Positions 22,852-30,865 of a stretch of DNA of 41,152 nucleotides are shown piece after piece. Source of the DNA: JANPCX01 sp046049865 (GTDB taxonomy: Bacteria > Pseudomonadota > Gammaproteobacteria > Burkholderiales > Burkholderiaceae_C); contig JBJOQO010000021.1 in assembly GCA_046049865.1 (NCBI GenBank), positions 1 to 41,152 of the forward strand, written 5' to 3'. The position numbers and the translations under genes are program-made. Each line of letters starts with the position of its first letter. Position 1 is the first letter of the stretch. A model generated the notes under the pieces. It was given only the letters and a program-made list of their open reading frames with translations, made no database searches and had not been told where the DNA came from.

Positions 22852-24969
22852 ATGAGCATGTTCAATAAAGTCACCAAGACCTTCCAATGGGGTCAGCACC
22901 AAGTCATTCTGGAAACCGGCGAAATCGCGCGCCAAGCGGGTGGTGCGGTCATTGTCAACATTGAAGACACGGTCGTTTTGGCCACCGTCGTTGGCGCCAA
23001 GAACGCCAAACCCGGTCAAGACTTCTTCCCTCTGACCGTTGACTACATCGAAAAAACATACGCCGCCGGCAAGATTCCTGGCAGCTTCTTCAAACGCGAA
23101 GGCCGTCCGAGCGAATTGGAGACCCTGACCTCGCGCCTGATCGATCGTCCGCTGCGTCCACTCTTTCCCGAAGGCTTCTACAACGAAGTCCAGGTCGTGG
23201 TTCATGTGCTGTCGCTCAATCCTGAGGTGTCGGCCGACATCGCCGCCTTGATTGGTTCCAGCGCTGCACTGGCGATTTCTGGCATTCCTTTCAACGGCCC
23301 GATCGGTGCGGCCCGCGTGGGCTATGTCAATGGCGAGTACGTCCTTAACCCTGGCAAAACCCAACTGCTCAGCTCCAAGATGGACCTCGTGGTGGCTGGC
23401 ACCGAAGCGGCTGTGTTGATGGTGGAGTCTGAAGCCCAACAACTCAGCGAAGAAATCATGCTGGGTGGTGTGGTGTTTGGCCACAACCAATCGAAGATCG
23501 CCATTGCGGCCATCAACGAGTTGGTGCGTGACGCAGGCAAACCAGCCTGGGACTGGGCTGCTCCTGCCAAAGACGAAGCCTTCATCGCCAAGGTTGTGGC
23601 CCTGGCCGACGACAAACTGCGCGCTGCCTACCAAATTCGTTCCAAGCAGGCCCGTACCCAAGCCACCCGCGAAGTCACTGCCAACACCATGGCGGCGTTG
23701 ACTGCCGACGGTGCCGCTGTGGACAAGGTCAAGGTGGACAACGTGCTGTTCGACATCGAAGCCAAAATCGTTCGCAGCCAAATTTTGGCCGGCGAGCCAC
23801 GCATTGATGGTCGCGACACACGCACGGTGCGCCAAATCGAAATTCGCAACGGCGTGTTGCCCCGTGTGCACGGTTCCGCTTTGTTCACCCGCGGTGAAAC
23901 ACAGGCCTTGGTCGCAGCGACTTTGGGCACTGACCGCGATTCACAAAAGATTGACGCGTTGGCCGGAGAGTTCTCCGAGCACTTCATGCTCCACTACAAC
24001 ATGCCTCCCTTTGCCACCGGCGAAACCGGTCGCGTCGGCACGCCAAAACGCCGCGAAATCGGCCATGGCCGTTTGGCCAAACGTGCATTGGTGGCGGTGC
24101 TGCCAGACCGTGTTGATTTCCCCTATTCGATGCGCATCGTGTCGGAAATCACTGAATCCAACGGTTCGTCCTCCATGGCCTCCGTCTGCGGCGGCTGCTT
24201 GGCGCTGATGGATGCGGGCGTGCCGCTCAAAGCGCACGTGGCGGGTATCGCCATGGGCCTGATCAAAGAAGGCAACCGTTTCGCCGTGTTGACTGACATC
24301 TTGGGTGACGAAGATCACCTCGGCGACATGGACTTCAAAGTGGCCGGCACCAGCGATGGCATCACCGCCCTGCAAATGGACATCAAAATCCAAGGCATCA
24401 CGCAAGAGATCATGCAAGTTGCCTTGGCACAGGCCAAAGAAGCGCGCTTGCACATTCTGGGCGAGATGGTGCAAGCCATGGGTGGCGCTAAAACCGAGGT
24501 GTCGCAGTTTGCGCCGCGCCTGTACACCATGAAGATCAACCCCGAGAAGATCCGTGACGTGATCGGCAAAGGCGGCGCCACCATCCGTGCGCTGACCGAA
24601 GAAACCGGCACCACCATCGACATCGGCGAAGACGGCACCATCACGATCGCTTCGGCTGATGCGGACAAAGCCGCAGCCGCCAAGAAGCGCATCGAAGAGA
24701 TCACCGCCGAGGTGGAAATTGGCAAGGTCTATGAAGGCCCAGTCACCAAGATTTTGGACTTCGGCGCACTCATCAATTTGCTGCCAGGCAAAGATGGTTT
24801 GCTGCACATCAGCCAAATCGCGCACCAGCGTGTCGAGAAGGTCACGGACTTTTTGTCTGAGGGCCAAATCGTCAAAGTCAAGGTCATGGAGACCGACGAG
24901 AAGGGCCGCATCAAATTGTCGATGAAGGCCTTGATCGAGCGCGACGCTGCGCCTGTTGCGCAGGAGTGA
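22852..24969 (+). CDS. pnp: Polynucleotide phosphorylase
   Basis: A 705-residue PNPase that degrades RNA 3'-to-5' using phosphate and is part of the RNA degradosome in many bacteria. Two RNase PH-like domains (about 10-220 and 310-530) are joined by a helical linker. The KH domain begins near residue 557 with the GKGG loop (VIGKGGATIRAL). The S1 domain follows at about 620-692 (GKVYEGPVTKILDFGA). Catalytic-region motifs FTRGETQ and GTDRDSQ are present in the second core. The length is normal (E. coli 711). AAGGAAAT precedes the ATG. It is followed 13 bases later by the oxidoreductase gene. Confidence 0.98.
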   Translation: MSMFNKVTKTFQWGQHQVILETGEIARQAGGAVIVNIEDTVVLATVVGAKNAKPGQDFFPLTVDYIEKTYAAGKIPGSFFKREGRPSELETLTSRLIDRPLRPLFPEGFYNEVQVVVHVLSLNPEVSADIAALIGSSAALAISGIPFNGPIGAARVGYVNGEYVLNPGKTQLLSSKMDLVVAGTEAAVLMVESEAQQLSEEIMLGGVVFGHNQSKIAIAAINELVRDAGKPAWDWAAPAKDEAFIAKVVALADDKLRAAYQIRSKQARTQATREVTANTMAALTADGAAVDKVKVDNVLFDIEAKIVRSQILAGEPRIDGRDTRTVRQIEIRNGVLPRVHGSALFTRGETQALVAATLGTDRDSQKIDALAGEFSEHFMLHYNMPPFATGETGRVGTPKRREIGHGRLAKRALVAVLPDRVDFPYSMRIVSEITESNGSSSMASVCGGCLALMDAGVPLKAHVAGIAMGLIKEGNRFAVLTDILGDEDHLGDMDFKVAGTSDGITALQMDIKIQGITQEIMQVALAQAKEARLHILGEMVQAMGGAKTEVSQFAPRLYTMKINPEKIRDVIGKGGATIRALTEETGTTIDIGEDGTITIASADADKAAAAKKRIEEITAEVEIGKVYEGPVTKILDFGALINLLPGKDGLLHISQIAHQRVEKVTDFLSEGQIVKVKVMETDEKGRIKLSMKALIERDAAPVAQE

Positions 24970-24982
24970 TCTCGCCCGCCCC

Positions 24983-25969
24983 ATGAAAGCGATTGAGATT
25001 GCGTCGCCGGGTGGCCCCGACGTGCTGCGCTGGGTTGATCGCCCCGATCCAGTATTTGGACCGGGTGAGCTGTTGATCCGTGTGGCAGCGTCGGGCGTGA
25101 ACCGCCCCGACGTGTTGCAGCGCAAAGGCGTCTATCCACCCCCGTCCGGTGCCAGTGACCTTCCTGGTTTGGAAGTGGCGGGCACCGTGGTGGCTGGCGA
25201 CAACGCAGCGATGACGGCCGCGGGCCTTCAGGTGGGCGATGCGGTTTGTGCGCTGGTGGCAGGAGGGGGTTATGCGCAGTTGTGCGTCGCGCCCATTGCA
25301 CAGTGTCTGCCGGTGCCCAAGGGGTGGAGTTTGACGGAGGCTGCCAGCCTGCCCGAGACCACCTTCACCGTGTGGTCGAATGTGTTTGACCGTGCGCGTT
25401 TGTTGCCGGGCGAGTGGTTGTTGGTGCATGGTGGCAGCAGCGGCATTGGCGTGACGGCCATTCAGTTGGCCAAAGCCTACGGTGCCAAGGTCATCGTGAC
25501 CGTGGGCTCGGCCGAAAAGGCGGCAGCTTGTTTGGCGCTCGGCGCGGACCACGCCATCACTTACCGCGAAGCTGACTTCGTCGAGGAAGTCAAACGTTGC
25601 ACCGCTGGCCAAGGTGTCAATGTGATTTTGGACATGGTGGCAGGAAGTTATGTGGCCCGCAACCTTCAGTGTTTGGCCGATGATGGCCGCTCTGTGATCA
25701 TTGCGGTTCAAGGTGGCGTGAAGGCAGAGATTGATGCCGGACTGGTGCTGCGCCGCCGTTTGACTTTGACAGGATCTACGTTACGCGCCCGTTCGGTGGC
25801 GTTCAAAGCGGCCATCGCCAAGGCGCTTCGTGCGCAGGTGTGGCCGTGGTTGGAGCAAGGACGTGTCAAACCTGTGATCCATCAGATCTTTGAGGCCAAG
25901 CATGCGTCGCAAGCCCACACGCTGATGGAGTCCAATGTCCACATTGGCAAATTGGTGCTGACTTGGTAG
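24983..25969 (+). CDS. NAD(P)H quinone oxidoreductase, PIG3/TP53I3 family
   Basis: A 328-residue zinc-independent medium-chain dehydrogenase/reductase. The N-terminal GroES-like domain contains GVNRPDVLQRKGVYPPP, and the Rossmann domain contains HGGSSGIGVTAIQLAKAYGAK for NADPH. The GSTLRARS segment is characteristic of the PIG3 branch rather than QorA. The enzyme reduces quinones, possibly o-quinones, using NADPH in the cytosol. ATG 24983 (MKAIEI) is chosen over an upstream in-frame start at 24956 that would overlap pnp. Its AGGAG is rather distant. Gene order pnp-qor-tpiA-secG is one I associate with Comamonadaceae. Physiological substrate unknown. Confidence 0.9.
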   Translation: MKAIEIASPGGPDVLRWVDRPDPVFGPGELLIRVAASGVNRPDVLQRKGVYPPPSGASDLPGLEVAGTVVAGDNAAMTAAGLQVGDAVCALVAGGGYAQLCVAPIAQCLPVPKGWSLTEAASLPETTFTVWSNVFDRARLLPGEWLLVHGGSSGIGVTAIQLAKAYGAKVIVTVGSAEKAAACLALGADHAITYREADFVEEVKRCTAGQGVNVILDMVAGSYVARNLQCLADDGRSVIIAVQGGVKAEIDAGLVLRRRLTLTGSTLRARSVAFKAAIAKALRAQVWPWLEQGRVKPVIHQIFEAKHASQAHTLMESNVHIGKLVLTW

Positions 25970-26004
25970 GCGCAAGCCGCAGCTCGAATTCAAGGAGAAA
26001 TGAA

Positions 26005-26766
26005 ATGCGTCGCAAATTGGTGGTCGGTAACTGGAAGATGAATGGCTCGCGTGCAAGCAACGCGGAGTTGTTGTCGGCCCTGGCCGCAAAAGCGCCTTTT
26101 TTGTGTGATGTGGCCGTGTGCGCGCCCAGCCCGTACTTGGCAGACGTGGCGCTGTCTTTGCAATCCGGGGGCATTTTTTGGGGCGCTCAAGATTGCTCCA
26201 GCCACGAGGCGGGGGCCTACACGGGTGAAGTCTCTGCAGCCATGCTGGCAGAGTTTGCTTGTCGTTATGTGATTGTTGGGCACTCCGAGCGCCGCGCGCT
26301 GCATGGTGAGTCGGATCAGTTGGTGGCCGATAAGGCCAAGATTGCCTTGGCTCATAACCTCACACCGATCGTATGTGTCGGTGAAACGCTGCAAGAGCGC
26401 GAAGCCGGTCAGACCGAAGCTGTGGTCAAGCGCCAGCTGTCTGCTGTGATCCACACCCTCGGGCATTGCATCTCCCAGGTGGTGGTGGCCTATGAGCCTG
26501 TTTGGGCCATTGGCACAGGCAAAACAGCCTCGCCAGAGCAGGCGCAAGCGGTGCATGCTCTTTTGCGTCAACAGCTGGCAGCAGCCACACAAAAGGCGGG
26601 TCAGATGTTGTTGCTCTACGGCGGCAGCGTCAAGGCCGACAATGCGGCCACCTTGTTCGCGCAGACCGACATTGATGGCGGTTTGATCGGCGGTGCTTCG
26701 CTCAAAGCGACAGACTTTTTGGCCATCGTGCATGCGGCACAGGCCTCCCAAGCGGCAAGCTCTTGA
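26005..26766 (+). CDS. tpiA: Triosephosphate isomerase
   Basis: A 253-residue TIM barrel that interconverts dihydroxyacetone phosphate and glyceraldehyde 3-phosphate in glycolysis and gluconeogenesis. Catalytic residues are Lys11 (GNWKMNG), His93 (VGHSERR) and Glu164 (AYEPVWAIGTG); the phosphate loop YGGSVK is present. ATG 26005 has AAGGAG seven bases upstream. An in-frame start at 25963 overlaps the preceding gene and adds residues absent from the family. It lies upstream of secG, with a 44-base gap, as in many proteobacteria. Confidence 0.98.
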   Translation: MRRKLVVGNWKMNGSRASNAELLSALAAKAPFLCDVAVCAPSPYLADVALSLQSGGIFWGAQDCSSHEAGAYTGEVSAAMLAEFACRYVIVGHSERRALHGESDQLVADKAKIALAHNLTPIVCVGETLQEREAGQTEAVVKRQLSAVIHTLGHCISQVVVAYEPVWAIGTGKTASPEQAQAVHALLRQQLAAATQKAGQMLLLYGGSVKADNAATLFAQTDIDGGLIGGASLKATDFLAIVHAAQASQAASS

Positions 26767-26810
26767 ACCAACGCGGGTCGCCCGGACAATATTTTTTGGA
26801 GTGAAGTGAG

Positions 26811-27206
26811 ATGAACTGGTTGATGAATTTGGTGGTCGTGGTGCAAATCCTCTCTGCCGTCGTGATGGTGGGTTTGGTATTGATTCAACACGGCAAAGGT
26901 GCCGACATGGGTGCGTCATTTGGTAGTGGCGCTTCAGGTAGTTTGTTTGGCGCATCGGGCAGTGCCAACTTTTTGTCGCGCTCCACCTCGGCGTGCGCTG
27001 CGGTATTTTTCTGCTGTACCTTGGGTTTGGCCTACCTGGCAAACTCCCGCGAGCTTCCCGCGGCAGCGACGAGTGTTCTGGATGCACCCAGCGCCCCAGC
27101 CGCACCAGCGTCCGGCGCTGCGCAAATTCCTGGCGCGGCTCCGGTGACCATCACACCAGCCGCCGCACCTGCCGCGTCTGGCGCCGACTCGATTCCAAAG
27201 CAGTAA
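26811..27206 (+). CDS. secG: Protein translocase subunit SecG
   Basis: A 131-residue inner-membrane component of the SecYEG channel. Two transmembrane helices lie at about 5-23 and 60-77, separated by the conserved Gly/Ser-rich loop IQHGKGADMGASFGSGASGSLFG. The Ala/Pro-rich tail (about 88-131) is longer than in E. coli SecG (110 residues), as is frequent in Burkholderiales. TGGAGTGAAG precedes the ATG. A strong hairpin follows its stop. Confidence 0.95.
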   Translation: MNWLMNLVVVVQILSAVVMVGLVLIQHGKGADMGASFGSGASGSLFGASGSANFLSRSTSACAAVFFCCTLGLAYLANSRELPAAATSVLDAPSAPAAPASGAAQIPGAAPVTITPAAAPAASGADSIPKQ

Positions 27207-27222
27207 TTGGGCGGCTAAGACG

Positions 27223-27253
27223 GCTCTTTGAGCGGCTTCGCAGCTCAAAGAGC
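27223..27253 (+). other. Perfect 11-bp stem-loop after secG
   Basis: GCTCTTTGAGC (27223-27233) and GCTCAAAGAGC (27243-27253) are perfectly complementary with a 9-base loop. No U-tract follows, so it is not a standard rho-independent terminator. It may stop 3' exonucleases, mark an RNA processing site or assist Rho. A possible -10, TAGAAT (27269-27274), for the tRNA follows directly. Confidence 0.6.
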
Positions 27254-27361
27254 GTCATGCTTTCGGGTTAGAATGTGTGGCTGATTCGGATGGCGCTCCT
27301 CCCGCCTTCTGTTTGCCCTTTTGCAGGGTCATTCGCAAAGAAATTTGCAGTCAGTGATTAC

Positions 27362-27446
27362 GCGCCGACGTGGTGAAATTGGTAGACACGCTATCTTGAG
27401 GGGGTAGTGGCGAAAGCTGTGCGAGTTCGAGTCTCGCCGTCGGCAC
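27362..27446 (+). tRNA. tRNA-Leu (anticodon GAG)
   Basis: An 85-base class II tRNA. The acceptor stem GCCGACG (27362-27368) pairs with CGTCGGC (27436-27442), followed by discriminator A and an encoded CCA (27444-27446). The anticodon stem CTATC/GGTAG encloses TTGAGGG, with anticodon GAG at 27396-27398, reading CUC and CUU. The long variable arm and GTTCGAGTC T-loop are present. It lies 55 bases upstream of nuoA. Confidence 0.97.
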
Positions 27447-27501
27447 CAGTTCTGTACGACCCGTAGTCACGCCATCCGTACGACGCATCCAGCGAAGCAC
27501 C

Positions 27502-27861
27502 ATGAACCTGAGCGAATACCTCCCCGTTATTTTGTTCATCTTGGTGGGCATTGCGGTCGGCGTGTTGCCCCAGGTCATCGGCTTCGTCATGGGCCCTCGC
27601 AAGCCCGACGCAGCAAAAAATTCTCCCTACGAGTGCGGTTTCGAAGCGTTTGAAGACGCGCGCATGAAGTTCGACGTGCGTTACTACCTCGTGGCTATCC
27701 TCTTTATCTTGTTCGACTTGGAAATTGCCTTCCTCTTTCCGTGGGCGGTTTCCTTGAAAGAAATTGGTCCCACTGGCTTTTGGGCCATGATGGTTTTCTT
27801 AGGCATCCTTGTTGTGGGTTTTGTCTACGAATGGAAAAAGGGTGCCTTAGATTGGGAGTAA
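27502..27861 (+). CDS. nuoA: NADH-quinone oxidoreductase subunit A
   Basis: A 119-residue membrane subunit of complex I with three transmembrane helices (about 7-28, 62-83, 88-109). The loop between the first two carries the conserved KNSPYECGFEAF motif and FDVRYYLVAILFILFDLEIAFLFPW, both diagnostic for NuoA/ND3. The conserved Cys lies in YECGF. It is the first gene of the nuo operon, just downstream of tRNA-Leu, with no clear promoter of its own between them. Confidence 0.98.
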   Translation: MNLSEYLPVILFILVGIAVGVLPQVIGFVMGPRKPDAAKNSPYECGFEAFEDARMKFDVRYYLVAILFILFDLEIAFLFPWAVSLKEIGPTGFWAMMVFLGILVVGFVYEWKKGALDWE

Positions 27862-27908
27862 TGGTGCCCCTCGTTCAACGAGTACGTTGGCCGATCTCCC
27901 AAGGGGAT

Positions 27909-27944
27909 GCGGGCCGATTTGGGGCGGCCCGGCACTCGGCCCGC
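27909..27944 (+). promoter_or_regulatory. GC-rich hairpin between nuoA and nuoB
   Basis: GCGGGCCGA (27909-27917) and TCGGCCCGC (27936-27944) form a perfect 9-bp stem around an 18-base GC-rich loop, which can itself partly pair. There is no U-tract. It lies 28 bases before the nuoB ATG, in an unusually long gap (111 bases) for this operon. It may be a processing or stability element, or may affect nuoB translation. Confidence 0.55.
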
Positions 27945-27972
27945 GAGTGTCGTTGCAGTAAAGGTTTTTGCC

Positions 27973-28449
27973 ATGGGCATTGAAGGCGTATTGAAAGAAG
28001 GTTTCGTCACGACCAGCATGGACGCAGTCATCAACTGGTCCAAGACGGGTTCCTTGTGGCCCATGACCTTTGGCTTGGCGTGCTGCGCCGTCGAAATGAT
28101 GCATGCGGGTGCCGCTCGTTATGACATTGACCGCTTCGGCATGCTGTTTCGCCCCAGTCCTCGCCAAAGCGATTTGATGATCGTGGCCGGCACGCTGTGC
28201 AACAAGATGGCCCCCGCACTTCGTAAGGTTTACGACCAGATGGCCGAGCCGCGCTGGGTGCTGTCCATGGGTTCCTGTGCCAATGGTGGCGGTTATTACC
28301 ACTACAGCTACTCGGTGGTGCGCGGCTGTGACCGCATCGTGCCGGTGGATGTCTACGTTCCCGGTTGCCCTCCGACGGCCGAGGCCTTGCTCTACGGCAT
28401 CTTGCAGTTGCAGGCCAAGATTCGCCGTGAAAATACGATTGCACGTTGA
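27973..28449 (+). CDS. nuoB: NADH-quinone oxidoreductase subunit B
   Basis: A 158-residue peripheral subunit that holds cluster N2, the last [4Fe-4S] before quinone. Ligands are Cys37-Cys38 (GLACCAVE), Cys102 (GSCANGG) and Cys132 (VPGCPPTAEAL). ATG 27973 (MGIEGVLKEGF) is preferred: an in-frame ATG at 27907 would place the intergenic hairpin in coding sequence and add residues unlike NuoB. It is followed 12 bases later by nuoC. Confidence 0.97.
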   Translation: MGIEGVLKEGFVTTSMDAVINWSKTGSLWPMTFGLACCAVEMMHAGAARYDIDRFGMLFRPSPRQSDLMIVAGTLCNKMAPALRKVYDQMAEPRWVLSMGSCANGGGYYHYSYSVVRGCDRIVPVDVYVPGCPPTAEALLYGILQLQAKIRRENTIAR

Positions 28450-28461
28450 GAGCGCAAGAAA

Positions 28462-29058
28462 ATGAGCAAACTCGACAACCTGAAAGCGGCACTGGAAGCA
28501 GTGCTTGGAAACCAGATCAAAAAGCTGGTCGCTGACCGCGGTGAAATCACCATCACTGTTTCAGCGTCCGACTACATCGCTGTGGCCACTCTGCTGCGTG
28601 ACCATGCGAATTTGAAGTTTGAGCAGCTCATCGACCTCTGCGGTGTCGACTACTCTAGTTTCAAAGACCAAGCCTGGGACGGCGCGCGGTTTTGTGTGGT
28701 GTCCCACCTGCTGTCGGTGAGTTTGAACTGGCGGTTGCGCCTGAAAGTGTTTTGCCCCGACGATGACCTGCCTGCAGTGGCGTCGGTCAACGAAGTCTGG
28801 AGTTCAGCCAATTGGTTCGAGCGCGAAGCCTTTGACCTCTACGGCATTATTTTCGAAGGCCATGTTGATCTGCGCCGCATCCTGACTGACTACGGTTTCA
28901 TTGGCCACCCTTTCCGCAAAGACTTCCCCACCTCGGGCCACGTCGAGATGCGCTACGACGCCGAACAAAAACGAGTTATCTACCAACCCGTGACGATTGA
29001 GCCCCGTGACATCACGCCGCGCATCATTCGCGAAGACAACTACGGTGGGTTGCACTGA
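28462..29058 (+). CDS. nuoC: NADH-quinone oxidoreductase subunit C
   Basis: A 198-residue peripheral-arm subunit (30-kDa type) packed against NuoD. The family signature is ERE AFDLYGIIFEGHVDLRRIL followed by DYGFIGHPFRKDFP at about 119-155. Unlike E. coli it is not fused to NuoD. The stop is one base before the nuoD ATG, so translation is probably coupled. Confidence 0.97.
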   Translation: MSKLDNLKAALEAVLGNQIKKLVADRGEITITVSASDYIAVATLLRDHANLKFEQLIDLCGVDYSSFKDQAWDGARFCVVSHLLSVSLNWRLRLKVFCPDDDLPAVASVNEVWSSANWFEREAFDLYGIIFEGHVDLRRILTDYGFIGHPFRKDFPTSGHVEMRYDAEQKRVIYQPVTIEPRDITPRIIREDNYGGLH

Positions 29059-29059
29059 A

Positions 29060-30313
29060 ATGGCTGAGATAAAAAACTACACGCTCAATTTTGGCCCGCA
29101 ACATCCAGCAGCCCACGGCGTGCTGCGCCTGGTGTTGGAACTCGATGGCGAAGTCATCCAACGCGCCGATCCCCATATCGGCCTCTTGCACCGCGCCACC
29201 GAAAAACTGGCCGAAAGCAAAACCTATATCCAGTCGCTGCCCTACATGGACAGGCTGGACTACGTGTCCATGATGTGCAACGAGCACGCCTATTGCTTGG
29301 CCATTGAAAGACTGCTGGGCGTGGACGTGCCAGAGCGGGCGCAGTACATCCGCGTGATGTTCTCCGAAATCACCCGGTTGATGAACCACCTGATGTGGCT
29401 CGGTGCACACGGCTTGGATTGCGGTGCGATGAACATCTTCATCTATGCTTTTCGCGAGCGTGAAGATTTGTTCGACATGTACGAAGCCGCCTCCGGCGCG
29501 CGCATGCATGCTGCCTACTTCCGTCCCGGTGGTGTTTACCGCGATTTGCCCAATGAGATGCCGCAGTACCGCGCTTCCAAGGTGCGCAACGCCAAGGCAC
29601 TGTCCAAGCTGAACGACAACCGCCAGGGTTCTTTGCTGGATTTCATCGAAGACTTTGTCCGCCGATTCCCGAAGTGCGTGGATGAGTACGAAACCCTGCT
29701 CACCGACAACCGAATTTGGAAGCAACGCACCGTGGGTATTGGTGTGGTCACGCCTGAGCGCGCTTTGAACCTTGGCTTCACCGGCCCCATGTTGCGCGGC
29801 TCGGGTATTGAGTGGGACTTGCGCAAGACACAGCCTTACGACGTCTATTCCAAAGTGAATTTCGATGTGCCCGTGGGTGTTAACGGCGATACCTACGACC
29901 GCTATCTGGTGCGCGTGGAAGAAATGCGCCAGAGCAACCACATCATCCAGCAGTGCGTGGACTGGTTGCGTGCCAACCCAGGCCCCGTGATCACGTCGAA
30001 CCACAAAGTCGCCCCGCCTTCACGCGTCGAGATGAAGTCGAGCATGGAAGAGCTGATCCACCACTTCAAGCTCTTCACCGAAGGTTTCCATGTGCCCGAA
30101 GGCGAGGCCTACGCGGCGGTGGAGCATCCCAAAGGCGAGTTCGGCATTTATCTGGTGAGCGACGGTGCCAACAAGCCCTACCGTTTGAAAATTCGCGCGC
30201 CTGGTTTCGCCCATTTGGCCGCACTGGATGAAATGGCGCGTGGCCACATGATTGCCGATGCTGTGGCGGTGATTGGCACCATGGACATCGTCTTCGGAGA
30301 GATTGACCGGTGA
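29060..30313 (+). CDS. nuoD: NADH-quinone oxidoreductase subunit D
   Basis: A 417-residue 49-kDa-type subunit that with NuoB forms the quinone-binding site. FGPQHPAAHGVLRLVLELDGE (about 10-30) contains the conserved His pair near quinone. GLLHRATEKLAE and YVSMMCNEHAY follow, and the C-terminus ends GTMDIVFGEIDR as is usual. ATG 29060 (MAEIKNYTLNFG) is chosen; an in-frame start at 28997 lies within nuoC. Its TGA overlaps the nuoE GTG. Confidence 0.98.
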   Translation: MAEIKNYTLNFGPQHPAAHGVLRLVLELDGEVIQRADPHIGLLHRATEKLAESKTYIQSLPYMDRLDYVSMMCNEHAYCLAIERLLGVDVPERAQYIRVMFSEITRLMNHLMWLGAHGLDCGAMNIFIYAFREREDLFDMYEAASGARMHAAYFRPGGVYRDLPNEMPQYRASKVRNAKALSKLNDNRQGSLLDFIEDFVRRFPKCVDEYETLLTDNRIWKQRTVGIGVVTPERALNLGFTGPMLRGSGIEWDLRKTQPYDVYSKVNFDVPVGVNGDTYDRYLVRVEEMRQSNHIIQQCVDWLRANPGPVITSNHKVAPPSRVEMKSSMEELIHHFKLFTEGFHVPEGEAYAAVEHPKGEFGIYLVSDGANKPYRLKIRAPGFAHLAALDEMARGHMIADAVAVIGTMDIVFGEIDR

Positions 30314-30843
30314 GCACCTCTGTTATGGCCTCAGTGCCCCCAACCCCTGATTTGACCGACGACATGCGTCAGCGCTTCGCCCGCGAAGTGGCCAAGTACC
30401 CCGCTGACCAAAAACAGTCTGCTGTGATGGCCTGTTTGACCATCGTTCAGCAAGAGCGCGGTTTTGTTTCGGTCGACAGCGAAAAACAAGTGGCTGAATA
30501 CCTCGGCATGCCCCCCATCGCTGTGCACGAGGTCACCACCTTCTACAACATGTACAACCAGCAGCCCGTGGGCCGCTACAAGTTGAATGTGTGCGCCAAT
30601 CTGCCTTGCCAATTGCGTGATGGTCAAAAGGCGCTGGACCATGTGTGCAAGAAGCTCGGCATCGAAGAGGGCGGCACCACCGCCGATGGCCTGTTCACCG
30701 TACAGAAAAGCGAATGCCTGGGTGCTTGCGCCGACGCACCGGTGATGTTGGTGAATGATTTGCAGATGTGCAGCTTCATGAGCATTGAGCGGCTCGACGA
30801 AGTTATTCAAGTGTTGAAGGCAACGCCTTCATCGCCACGCTAA
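30310..30843 (+). CDS. nuoE: NADH-quinone oxidoreductase subunit E
   Basis: A 177-residue thioredoxin-fold subunit of the NADH-dehydrogenase module holding [2Fe-2S] cluster N1a. Ligands are Cys95, Cys100 (CANLPC), Cys136 and Cys140 (CLGAC). GTG 30310 overlaps the nuoD stop (GTGA), favouring translational coupling; ATG 30325 is an alternative that would remove five residues. It precedes nuoF, its direct structural partner, by 22 bases. Confidence 0.96.
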   Translation: MSTSVMASVPPTPDLTDDMRQRFAREVAKYPADQKQSAVMACLTIVQQERGFVSVDSEKQVAEYLGMPPIAVHEVTTFYNMYNQQPVGRYKLNVCANLPCQLRDGQKALDHVCKKLGIEEGGTTADGLFTVQKSECLGACADAPVMLVNDLQMCSFMSIERLDEVIQVLKATPSSPR

Positions 30844-30865
30844 AGGCAGGACGAGGCAATCACCC

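Noticed and set aside
23941..25125. A 394-codon minus-strand frame opposite pnp
   Set aside because: It is antisense to the KH and S1 domains of an unmistakable PNPase, and the sequence shows no protein family features.
27362..27446. tRNA-Leu as an integration site for a genomic island
   Set aside because: The tRNA is complete, there is no integrase or duplicated tRNA end nearby, and it is followed directly by the core nuo operon.
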